A stretch of DNA of 64,000 nucleotides from Rhizobium lusitanum. GTDB taxonomy: Bacteria > Pseudomonadota > Alphaproteobacteria > Rhizobiales > Rhizobiaceae. The DNA is taken from NCBI RefSeq assembly GCF_014189535.1, contig NZ_CP050307.1:930001-994000 (forward strand), written 5' to 3'. A program made the position numbers and the translations under genes. Shown here piece by piece: positions 26,331 to 34,282 of this stretch (position 1 is its first letter; every line of letters begins with the position of its first letter). The notes beneath the pieces were generated by a model. It did no database searches and was not told the origin of the DNA. It saw nothing but the letters and a program-made list of their open reading frames with translations.

Positions 26331-27476
26331 ATGACCAGTCTCGAACTTCGACACGTCAACAAGAATTACGGCGCCTATCATGCACTGCGCGGTATCGATC
26401 TTTCCGTCGAGCAGGGCGAGTTCATCGTCATGGTCGGCCCGTCCGGCTGCGGCAAGTCCACACTGCTGAAATCAATCGCCGGCCTTGAAACGATCTCCTC
26501 CGGCCAGATCATGATCAACGGCCGCGATGTCACCACGGCCGAGCCGGGGGATCGCGGCATCGCCATGGTGTTCCAGTCCTACGCGCTCTATCCGCATATG
26601 ACAGTCGGCGAAAACATGGGTTTCGGCCTGCGCATGGCCAAGCGGCCGAAGGCAGAGATCGACGCGGCCGTGGCGCGCGCCGCCAAGATTCTCAGGATCA
26701 CCGACCAGCTCGACAAGCGACCGAAGCAGCTTTCCGGCGGCCAGCGCCAGCGCGTCGCCATCGGCCGTGCGATTACCCGCTCGCCTGAGGTCTTTCTGTT
26801 CGACGAGCCGCTGTCGAACCTTGATGCCGCGCTGCGCACACAGATGCGCGTCGAGTTAAGTGGCTTGCATGCCAAACTCGGCGCGACGATGGTCTATGTC
26901 ACGCACGATCAGGTCGAGGCGATGACGATGGCGAGCCGCATCGTGGTGCTCAATCGCGGCATCATCGAACAGGTGGGCTCGCCGCTGGAGCTCTACCGCA
27001 ACCCGGATAATCTCTTCGTGGCCGGCTTTCTCGGTGCACCGCGAATGAACTTCTTTCCGGTGACCGTCGATCAGGTCTCTGGAAACAGCGTCACCGTCTC
27101 CGCTCCGGGGCTTGCGCCCATCGCGGTGGAGCTGGCAACCGGTTCCTCCGTCCAAAAAGGGACGACGCTCACCCTCGGAATCCGGCCGGAAAGCATCGCT
27201 GTCTCGGACGGCGCATCCGCAGGTGCTGCGATCTCCGGCCAGGTCCGTCTCGTCGAGCATCTCGGACGAGAGACCATCCTCTATGTCGATGCCGGAGAGC
27301 TGCAATGCGTCAGCTCCGAAAGCGGCACCGGCAACATCACCATACAGGTCGGCCATGTCGCCGGTGTCGCCGCCGACGCGCCGATCAGCCTCCGCATCGA
27401 TCCGCGCGAGGTCTACCTGTTTTCCGCCAATGACGAGCGGACCATCACCGTCCGCAAGCCAATTCTCGACAAATGA
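26331..27476 (+). CDS. Sugar ABC transporter ATP-binding protein (UgpC/MalK/LacK-like)
   Basis: A 381-residue MalK-type ATPase. It has Walker A GPSGCGKST, the Q-loop in MVFQSYALYPHMTV, signature LSGGQRQR, Walker B VFLFDEPLSNLDAALR, H-loop YVTHDQ and a C-terminal OB-fold regulatory domain (TLGIRPESIAV). The ATG at 26331 is chosen because MTSLELRHVNKNYG is the canonical N-terminus; an in-frame ATG 33 nt earlier adds an unrelated leader. It overlaps the possible ATG of the GH42 gene by 4 nt. Confidence 0.93.
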   Translation: MTSLELRHVNKNYGAYHALRGIDLSVEQGEFIVMVGPSGCGKSTLLKSIAGLETISSGQIMINGRDVTTAEPGDRGIAMVFQSYALYPHMTVGENMGFGLRMAKRPKAEIDAAVARAAKILRITDQLDKRPKQLSGGQRQRVAIGRAITRSPEVFLFDEPLSNLDAALRTQMRVELSGLHAKLGATMVYVTHDQVEAMTMASRIVVLNRGIIEQVGSPLELYRNPDNLFVAGFLGAPRMNFFPVTVDQVSGNSVTVSAPGLAPIAVELATGSSVQKGTTLTLGIRPESIAVSDGASAGAAISGQVRLVEHLGRETILYVDAGELQCVSSESGTGNITIQVGHVAGVAADAPISLRIDPREVYLFSANDERTITVRKPILDK

Positions 27477-27496
27477 TCCTTCAGGAGCCTGATACC

Positions 27497-29638
27497 GTGT
27501 CAGTCAATACCAGTACCAAAGACCTTTCCGTATGGCGCACCATCAAGACCGACAGGTTTCTCGTCGGCACGCCGCATTATCCGGAACATGTCGATGAAAG
27601 CTATTGGGAGCGTGATGCCAAGCGCATGGCCGAAGCCGGCTTCAATGTCGCCCGCCTCGGCGAGTTCGCCTGGCATATCTTCGAGCCGAAGCTCGGCACG
27701 TTCGATTTTGATCTCTTCGATCGCGCCATCGCGGTCCTTGCTCGCCACGGCATCAGCACCATCATGTGCACGCCGACCGCGACGCCGCCGCGCTGGCTGA
27801 CGGCAGCCCATCCGGAAATCCTCCGTGTCGATGGCAATGGCCGGACGATGAGCCACGGCTCGCGCCAGCATGCCGATACGGCAAGCCCTGTTTTCCGCGA
27901 ACACAGCAAGCGCATTACCAAGGCGATGGCTGAGCACTATCGCGGCAATCCCGCAGTGATCGGCTGGCAGACGGACAACGAGCTCAACACCAGCATGCCG
28001 GAATCCTTCTCGCCTTCGACGCTGAAGGAATTCCAGTCCTATCTCGCGAATAAATATGGCACGATCGACAAGCTCAATTTTACCTGGGGCGGAGATTTCT
28101 GGGCGACCGCCTATGACGATTTCAGCCAGGTCGTGTTGCCCCTGGACTTCGCACCGACCTTCCCAAGCCCGGGGCATCTTCAGGATTACCACCGCTTCCT
28201 GGCTTTCGCGACAGCGCGTTTCCAGCACGATCAGGTGGAAATCCTGCGCGCAACCAAAGCCGACTGGTTCATCTTCCACAATCTCGGCGGCCTGCGCGAT
28301 ATCGATTTTCGCGGTCAGTTCTCCACCGATCTCGATTTCGTCGGCTACGATATCTATCCAATGCTCTACGACGAGTTCCAGCGTATCGGCAACCACGCCA
28401 AGGTGCAGGCGCTGCATCTGGACATTTGCCGTGGCTTCTCGGGCAATTACATCATCCCCGAACAGCAATCCGGCTTCGGCAGCCAGCCCGGCTTCTGCAC
28501 GCTGACGCCGGAACCCGGCGAGATGCGCCGCATGGCGATGTCCTCGGTTGCGCGCGGCGCCGATGGGCTGATGTTCTTCCGCTGGCGGCCGGCGCATTTC
28601 GGTGCTGAAATCTACTGGATGGGCATCATCGATCATGACGACGTGCCGCGTCATCGGTATGACGAGGCAAAGCAGTTTGCCACCGAGATGACGGCGCTGA
28701 AGGACAAGATCCTTGGCACCCATGTGCGTATGGATGTCGGCATCGCCGGCTCCGATTTCGACAATCAGGAAGCACACAAGACCTATTCGATCGGCCTGCC
28801 GAGCCCGCAGGACGACGCCGTGCTGCTGCATCAATATTGCTACGATCGCGGCATCGCCTGCGGCTTCATTCACCCCGAAGACGATCTTTCACGGCTAAAG
28901 CTGCTTTATGTGCCGCATTGGGTGATGTGGAAGGATGGCTGGACCGAACGGCTGGAGGCCTTTGCGCGCGGCGGCGGCACCGTGATTATCGGCGCGCGCA
29001 CCGGGACGCGCGATGAAAACAACCACGTCATCCGCGAGGCGGCACCGGGTTCGTCGTTGACGCGACTGACGGGTGTCACGGTCGAGGATTTCGGCCGTTT
29101 GGCGGCACCGGGTGCCAATGGTCTTTTCGATGTCATGTCACGCTCCGGCGGATTGGTGATGCCACCCAACCGCCCTGCCGAATCCCATAACCGCGTTCGC
29201 CGTTTCACCATTGGCAACCGCGAGCTGGAAGGTGCTCACTTCTATGAGAACCTGGCGGTCGCCGACGATGTCGAGATAGTGGCGACCTGGTCGAACCGCT
29301 ATGCCGAAGGCACGCCGATGGCAACGTCGCGCCGCGTTGGCAAGGGCAGGGTGCTCTATCTCGGTACTTATCTGACAGCCGACCTGACGGCAGCGCTGGC
29401 CGACCGCACCTTCACGGATGCAGGCGTCGAACCGTTGATCGCCGATCTGCCGGATGGCGTCGAAATAACAATGCGCCAGAACGATGAAAGGCATCTTCTG
29501 TTCATCCAGAACTACGCCGACCAGCACGCGGAACTGACCAGCGTCCCGCGCGGCGTCAATCTCCTTGACGGCGGCAAATCGGTGTCCGGTGCGCTGTCGC
29601 TCGAAGCCTATGGCTGCGCGATCGTCGAGTTGGGCTGA
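27497..29638 (+). CDS. GH42 beta-galactosidase
   Basis: A family 42 glycoside hydrolase of about 713 residues with the usual three-part layout. A TIM barrel carries GTPHYPEHVDESYWERDA and the acid/base glutamate in GWQTDNEL (about residue 160). The probable nucleophile is in PEQQSGFG (about 320), followed by GADGLMFFRWRPAHFGAE. A trimerisation domain and a C-terminal beta domain follow. The GTG at 27497 has AGGAG at 27483-27487; an ATG at 27473 overlapping the ATPase stop is an alternative adding eight residues. There is no signal peptide, so galactosides are hydrolysed in the cytoplasm after import. Confidence 0.93.
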   Translation: MSVNTSTKDLSVWRTIKTDRFLVGTPHYPEHVDESYWERDAKRMAEAGFNVARLGEFAWHIFEPKLGTFDFDLFDRAIAVLARHGISTIMCTPTATPPRWLTAAHPEILRVDGNGRTMSHGSRQHADTASPVFREHSKRITKAMAEHYRGNPAVIGWQTDNELNTSMPESFSPSTLKEFQSYLANKYGTIDKLNFTWGGDFWATAYDDFSQVVLPLDFAPTFPSPGHLQDYHRFLAFATARFQHDQVEILRATKADWFIFHNLGGLRDIDFRGQFSTDLDFVGYDIYPMLYDEFQRIGNHAKVQALHLDICRGFSGNYIIPEQQSGFGSQPGFCTLTPEPGEMRRMAMSSVARGADGLMFFRWRPAHFGAEIYWMGIIDHDDVPRHRYDEAKQFATEMTALKDKILGTHVRMDVGIAGSDFDNQEAHKTYSIGLPSPQDDAVLLHQYCYDRGIACGFIHPEDDLSRLKLLYVPHWVMWKDGWTERLEAFARGGGTVIIGARTGTRDENNHVIREAAPGSSLTRLTGVTVEDFGRLAAPGANGLFDVMSRSGGLVMPPNRPAESHNRVRRFTIGNRELEGAHFYENLAVADDVEIVATWSNRYAEGTPMATSRRVGKGRVLYLGTYLTADLTAALADRTFTDAGVEPLIADLPDGVEITMRQNDERHLLFIQNYADQHAELTSVPRGVNLLDGGKSVSGALSLEAYGCAIVELG

Positions 29639-29650
29639 CGATCAACCGGA

Positions 29651-29693
29651 ACGAGGCGATCGGCTATACTATGGAGCCGGCCGATCGCCTCGT
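29651..29693. terminator. Bidirectional hairpin between convergent GH42 and GNAT genes
   Basis: A perfect 14-bp stem, ACGAGGCGATCGGC (29651-29664) with GCCGATCGCCTCGT (29680-29693), and a 15-nt loop, 12 nt beyond the GH42 stop and 15 nt beyond the GNAT stop. No U-run follows on either strand. Confidence 0.6.
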
Positions 29694-29708
29694 ATCAACA
29701 CATGCAAC

Positions 29709-30188
29709 TTAGCTATCGGCAAAGGCCTTCAGCGTGTCGCCCGCCAGCCGGTAACGTATCCATTCGTCCTGCGGCTCAGCGCCGATGGAACGATAGACGC
29801 GGATGGCCGGTTCGTTCCAGTCGAGCACACTCCATTCGAACCGGCCGCAGCCTTTCTCGACCGCGAGTTTCGCCAGATATTTCAGCAGCGCCTTGCCCGC
29901 GCCCGATCCGCGTTTTTGCGGAGTGACGTAAAGATCCTCGAGATATAGGCCGTTGCGGGCAAGCCAGGTGGAATAGGTGTAGAACCACACCGCGAAACCC
30001 ACCGGTTCGCCATCGACCTCGCAAATGACCGCATGGGTCACGGATTGAGGACCGAACAAGGATTGCTCGATGGAGGCCGTCGTCGCCTCGACCTCATGAG
30101 CCGCCTTTTCATATTCCGCCAGTTCGCGAATAAATCGCAGGATGAGTTCTGAATCGGATAGCTGCGCCGGGCGTATTGTTATCGTCAT
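29709..30188 (-). CDS. GNAT-family N-acetyltransferase (diamine/spermidine acetyltransferase-like)
   Basis: A 159-residue GNAT. It begins MTITIRPAQLSDSELILRFI and has the acetyl-CoA loop QKRGSGAGKALLKYLA (about residues 92-107) and the C-terminal WNEPAIRVYRSIGA. EDLYVTPQKRG and LAEYEKAAHEV resemble the SAT/thialysine acetyltransferase branch, but substrate specificity is uncertain. It is transcribed on its own, convergent with the galactosidase gene. Confidence 0.87.
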   Translation of the reverse strand: MTITIRPAQLSDSELILRFIRELAEYEKAAHEVEATTASIEQSLFGPQSVTHAVICEVDGEPVGFAVWFYTYSTWLARNGLYLEDLYVTPQKRGSGAGKALLKYLAKLAVEKGCGRFEWSVLDWNEPAIRVYRSIGAEPQDEWIRYRLAGDTLKAFADS

Positions 30189-30604
30189 TTTCGTTCATCT
30201 ATCGCTTCGCGCATGACGCATTCGGCAATTGCGCAGTTCATGAATATAGCGAATTGCGTGTAAGGGTTACGCTCGACGAAGGCAAGACGAGCCGGCGGAG
30301 CAGGAACTGCCGCTCAGCGGGCTCATGTGCGATGGTTCCGGGTGTGGATTGTCAGCGGTGATGCCGGTAGCGGCGCGCCGAGATTTCGGCGGAGAGTTCG
30401 TCGCATCTCGATTGCAGTTCCCTGTCGATACCGTCGTCGAGATGGTCGTCCAGGAGCGGGAAACGATACTCTTGCGCAAGCAGCCTCGTTTTTATCGCTC
30501 TGATTGACTGGAATAAAAATCGAGTTGCAACGAAAATAAAGGGGATGCGATATGGCGTGGCCAAAGCTCTCAAACCTGTCGACGGAAAACAGTAGGAAGC
30601 CCGA
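30189..30604. other. 416-nt stretch without a confident gene
   Basis: It contains the promoters of the divergent GNAT and unknown genes. A minus-strand frame ending at 30352 encodes a plausible but unsupported peptide (LLDDHLDDGIDRELQSRCDE, ending RRYRHHR) from a TTG with no Shine-Dalgarno sequence. It may be a gene remnant. The A/T-rich tract at 30495-30545 is the likely promoter for the gene at 30605. Confidence 0.4.
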
Positions 30605-31483
30605 ATGAATTCTTTGCGTCGTGGCGTTCTCGCATTTTTGGGCGGTCTTATCCTGGGAAAGCCATCTCTTGGTCGCGCGTCGAGCCAACAGCCGGCCTTT
30701 GCCGCATCCCGTTCCAGCTACACACCGCGTCATGTGCTTTGTTTTCTCGGCAAGGAAAATGGTCTTGCGGCGCTCCGGCAAAATGCCCGCACGGCTATCG
30801 ACCTGTTTGCGGATGGCTTTGCCACTGACGAAGATTTTTCACAGGACAAACCGGATGATCGGATGGAACGATCATTCAACATCTGCTGGGATCGCGTCGA
30901 TCCCAACGCCTATCAGGAAACGGATGAAGACGCGGTCGCCGGGCACGGGTCGGTCCTCTACGTGCTTGGTCCGTCTATGACGGCGGACATAGCCGTAACC
31001 ACATCCGCAAAAGCCTTGATGTTTGTACAATATATGCTCGATCACGGCGCGATCGCCGCTAAGGGCGAGAGCGCGGGCGTCGCCCACGGAGTGCGGCGAT
31101 GGAAGGAACTTTTCGAACAGGCGCGCGACGCGGCGGCGTCCCATGATTTGCTGATACTTGCGAAAACGTGCCGCCTCGCCTTTGCGCGCCGACCCATCGG
31201 CGATGATGCTGAGGGGATGGCCAGCGTGGGGTTCCATCTCGTCGGATTGCCCGATGTGCTCATCACCTTTGTCCGAAAAGATGATCAGCAGCCATCAACC
31301 AACGCCGAGCAGCTCAAGATCGCGGCCCTGATTGATGATATCGCCGAAGAAATGACGCGGGACGGCGTTGCGACCGCCTTGGCGGATCATCATGCCGCTC
31401 TATCGGATGACACCCGCTACGATGAAGATGAGTACAAATTCAATCCGTTCGGAGTCGCGAGCATTCCAGAGAAAAAGCTTTGA
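30605..31483 (+). CDS. Uncharacterised protein with N-terminal signal-like segment
   Basis: A 292-residue protein. The N-terminus (MNSLRRGVLAFLGGLILG) is a possible signal or anchor. The body is mixed alpha/beta with an acidic C-terminus (SDDTRYDEDEYKFNPFG). TAGGAAG before the ATG supports the start. No family was recognised; the AKALMFVQYMLDHGAIAAKGESAGVAHG segment resembles immunity-type or DUF4261-like helices only faintly. Its stop overlaps the next gene's ATG by one base, so the two are an operon and probably act together. Confidence 0.72.
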   Translation: MNSLRRGVLAFLGGLILGKPSLGRASSQQPAFAASRSSYTPRHVLCFLGKENGLAALRQNARTAIDLFADGFATDEDFSQDKPDDRMERSFNICWDRVDPNAYQETDEDAVAGHGSVLYVLGPSMTADIAVTTSAKALMFVQYMLDHGAIAAKGESAGVAHGVRRWKELFEQARDAAASHDLLILAKTCRLAFARRPIGDDAEGMASVGFHLVGLPDVLITFVRKDDQQPSTNAEQLKIAALIDDIAEEMTRDGVATALADHHAALSDDTRYDEDEYKFNPFGVASIPEKKL

Positions 31484-32184
31484 TGAAGAGATTTTTGAAG
31501 CTCGCTCTCATTCTGGTGGCGACGATCATCGGCGTTTCCTTTCTTGTTCCGACGTATCCTGATGTTCCCATGGAAACGAGCGAACCTGTCGTCGCGCTCA
31601 ACGTCAGCAATTCGGGTGAACGTCTGCTCCTGCGAACGCTTGCTTACGACTACGATTTCTTACTGCCGCCAAACCGTCTGAACGAGCTGTCATCGCCACG
31701 CTTTGATCGACTTAACGCGCTCGGTGGCACGAGGGTCTATCTCGACGCGACAAGGGTGCAGTCGACAGGCATGGCGACAACCAAGATCAGCATTATGCTC
31801 GGCGGCTATGATTCCAATCTGATCGAAACAAAAAGGGGCATATTGCCTGACGATCTCAGAGCTGACCTGGCAGCTCTTGGCTTTGTGCCCTCCAACGGAA
31901 ATTTCGTCGGTGATTTCGACGCGCCGCTTTACATGGTCTGGAGCACCGAGTTGTCAGGCCGGCAGTACCCCGCAAGCAGTCGCGAGGCGTACACCGGAAA
32001 AGATCTGATGACACCAATGCTATCTGAAACATTGGTCATCACCGACGATGAGCCGACACAGGAACGAAACCGACGGCTCAATGCCATGTTGCGGCCATTG
32101 ACGGCTCTGAGAGAGGGTGTCGAGACCTCAGCCATCGTGCTTTTCCTGATCATCATCGGAGCGAACCCGGCTCCGGGCGGATAA
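31483..32184 (+). CDS. Uncharacterised membrane-anchored protein
   Basis: A 233-residue protein. One N-terminal hydrophobic segment (LALILVATIIGVSFLV, residues 7-22) is followed by a soluble domain and a second hydrophobic stretch near the C-terminus (TSAIVLFLIIIGANP). The ATG at 31483 shares a base with the preceding stop (TGATG). No domain was recognised. With its partner it forms a two-gene unit of unknown function, likely at the inner membrane. Confidence 0.7.
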   Translation: MKRFLKLALILVATIIGVSFLVPTYPDVPMETSEPVVALNVSNSGERLLLRTLAYDYDFLLPPNRLNELSSPRFDRLNALGGTRVYLDATRVQSTGMATTKISIMLGGYDSNLIETKRGILPDDLRADLAALGFVPSNGNFVGDFDAPLYMVWSTELSGRQYPASSREAYTGKDLMTPMLSETLVITDDEPTQERNRRLNAMLRPLTALREGVETSAIVLFLIIIGANPAPGG

Positions 32185-32366
32185 ATTTGCAGGGGAGTTA
32201 TTGCAGGGATCATGTTGGGGTGGGTGAATCTGCATTTTGCCGTTAGGATGTTGTCTACGCCTTACAAATTTGATGCCGTGCAAAGTGTACGAAGGCGACA
32301 CCTATAACCGACCAGATTCGCCCGACGTAGCGTCCGCTTTCACCAGGCATGTCTGGAGACGGCAGT

Positions 32367-34274
32367 CTACGGACTCTCAAGCCGATCAATTGTCGGCGAC
32401 GCGGCCGAGCCGGCTTGGGCAATCAAGCTGCCGTGTGTGCAATGAGCTGGAATCTGATCGCCCGGCCCGATAAAGCGGACCTCCAGATAGAGATGTAGCC
32501 GCGTCTGCAGCCGCTCCAGCAGCCGTTTGCAGACGGAAGCATTGATATCCTCCTCGCCGGTCAGTTTGCCGACCAGACGCATGAACCAGCTGTCATAGGC
32601 TTGCACATAGAGGAACCACCGCGGCTGGCTTGCCGTACCCGGTGGCGTGTCGCGGCAAAGCCAGATGGCGCGCGCATGCTGGAAGAGCGGCTGAAGTGTG
32701 CCCTGCAGCAAGGTGAGTTCGGACGCATCCATTCCGTGAGGAAAAAGACCTTTGGATACGGATTGACCTACATCTTCGCCAGCCCACAATTGATCGGCGA
32801 TCTGCCGATGGTGTTCCGCCGCTGGCTTGTCTCCCATCCACAAGTAGAGTTCGCAAAGATGACGATGAGCCTTATATTCGGACGAGGAAGGGGGCTGACC
32901 GATGCGATGCCATATGGAAATCGCGCCGTCGATATCGCCGTCTTGCTCCAGATCACCGGCCTTTAGCTGAAGAAGCGCTGGGTCTTCAGGGGAGTGCTGC
33001 AATCCTTGTGTAACTGCTTCGGCGCGAAGCGTGCCTGCTGGATCGAATGTCTCGGCCAGTCGAGCCAGCTCCAACCAGTCCTGCTCGTCAAACACCTGTT
33101 GTTCGCGACGCTGCAGAAGCTTTGAGAATTCGCGGTGTTGATATGCGCGCCATTCTTTTGCATCCCGCCAACCTTGCGCCGCGGTTTCGCGCCAATCGGC
33201 ATCAAGCTGCGCGGCGATGCCGGGGGCTTCCGCTCTCAACCAATCCATGGCCGCCGATGTCTCTCCAAGGTGCCAGGGCAGTTGTTCGGGCAGGGGGCCT
33301 GCCGGATCAAATCCCGTTGCCGCGATGCGCTCGAAAAAGACGGGATGTGTGCTGTGACTATCCGGTTCCTGGCAGAGGCTTTCATGCAGCCAGACGGCTG
33401 CCTGCGCGCCGTCGCGCGGACGACTGCTCGCTGGTTCCGTCAAAAGCTGCGTAAATGGCCGCGTCTGAGCGATGTCATCATTGCCCGCTTGCGCAAATAT
33501 ATCCGGCCAGAACCGGCTGGACATGGCCCTTTGCCGCAACGCCAGAGCTGTTTCTGCCTCGAATGCAATGTCGCTGCCGCAAACCGCAATCGCCTGCGCA
33601 TCGGCAACCATCTCGCAACGGCGTGAAAACTCCAGTGTTTCGCGCATCATACGGGGCACGTACCATGAGAGAAACAATCTGAGCGGCGCGGTGATCAGCC
33701 GATGATTGCGCTCATGCAATTCGCCAAGCGCCGACCAGCGTTGACGCGCCACATAGGCCCAACGCGCAAAATGGCCATGCTGCCGGGAGATATGTGCGTA
33801 TTCGTGTGCAATGACGACCGCGGCCTGCTTTCCTGTCAACAGGGCTAGAAGCGGCAAGCCAAGCACCAGAATATGCTTTGGCTGACCGGCACGGGACCCT
33901 GTCTGGTAGATGGAGGCGTTAAGCTCGGCGTTAATATAGACAGCCGTGAAGGCGGGCGCGTCGCAGGCAAGCCGCAATCGTTCAAGCTCCCCCGCAAGAG
34001 CGGGAACCTTGCCGGGGTTCAGCAATATGCCATTCGAAACCGGTGGCGTGGGCACTGCCGCATAGGCACGCAGGACCATCAGCCCGTAAAAGACCCATGA
34101 TAGCGACGGCAAGGCTAGAAGCACCAGCAGAAGCCGCGAAGGCAGCAACAATGCAAGCAGGAGAGGGGACAGGACCAGCACGGCTCCGCAGACGAGCAAA
34201 GACACATCGCCAAAGGCGAGCCAGATCAAGGCTCGCCATCTGCCTTCACGCGGGGACTGTGGGGGCGTGGCCAT
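32367..34274 (-). CDS. M48-family membrane zinc metallopeptidase
   Basis: A 635-residue protein. Two or three N-terminal hydrophobic segments (LLVCGAVLVLSPLLLALLLP and following) precede an M48/HtpX-like catalytic domain with HEYAH about residue 155 and a downstream CEMVADAQA that supplies the third zinc ligand. A long C-terminal region contains helical-repeat-like sequence (LKAGDLEQDGDIDGAISIWH). It probably cleaves misfolded membrane proteins. The ATG at 34274 is chosen because it lies 8 nt after the upstream gene's stop; a longer frame would overlap that gene heavily. Confidence 0.85.
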   Translation of the reverse strand: MATPPQSPREGRWRALIWLAFGDVSLLVCGAVLVLSPLLLALLLPSRLLLVLLALPSLSWVFYGLMVLRAYAAVPTPPVSNGILLNPGKVPALAGELERLRLACDAPAFTAVYINAELNASIYQTGSRAGQPKHILVLGLPLLALLTGKQAAVVIAHEYAHISRQHGHFARWAYVARQRWSALGELHERNHRLITAPLRLFLSWYVPRMMRETLEFSRRCEMVADAQAIAVCGSDIAFEAETALALRQRAMSSRFWPDIFAQAGNDDIAQTRPFTQLLTEPASSRPRDGAQAAVWLHESLCQEPDSHSTHPVFFERIAATGFDPAGPLPEQLPWHLGETSAAMDWLRAEAPGIAAQLDADWRETAAQGWRDAKEWRAYQHREFSKLLQRREQQVFDEQDWLELARLAETFDPAGTLRAEAVTQGLQHSPEDPALLQLKAGDLEQDGDIDGAISIWHRIGQPPSSSEYKAHRHLCELYLWMGDKPAAEHHRQIADQLWAGEDVGQSVSKGLFPHGMDASELTLLQGTLQPLFQHARAIWLCRDTPPGTASQPRWFLYVQAYDSWFMRLVGKLTGEEDINASVCKRLLERLQTRLHLYLEVRFIGPGDQIPAHCTHGSLIAQAGSAASPTIDRLESP

Positions 34275-34282
34275 TGTGATGC

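Noticed and set aside
27500..28873. A 457-codon minus-strand frame opposite GH42
   Set aside because: It is antisense to a gene with all GH42 catalytic motifs. No ribosome site or family signature.
30352..30573. A small minus-strand gene of 73 codons
   Set aside because: It starts with TTG without a Shine-Dalgarno sequence and no family was recognised; kept only as a remark on the gap.
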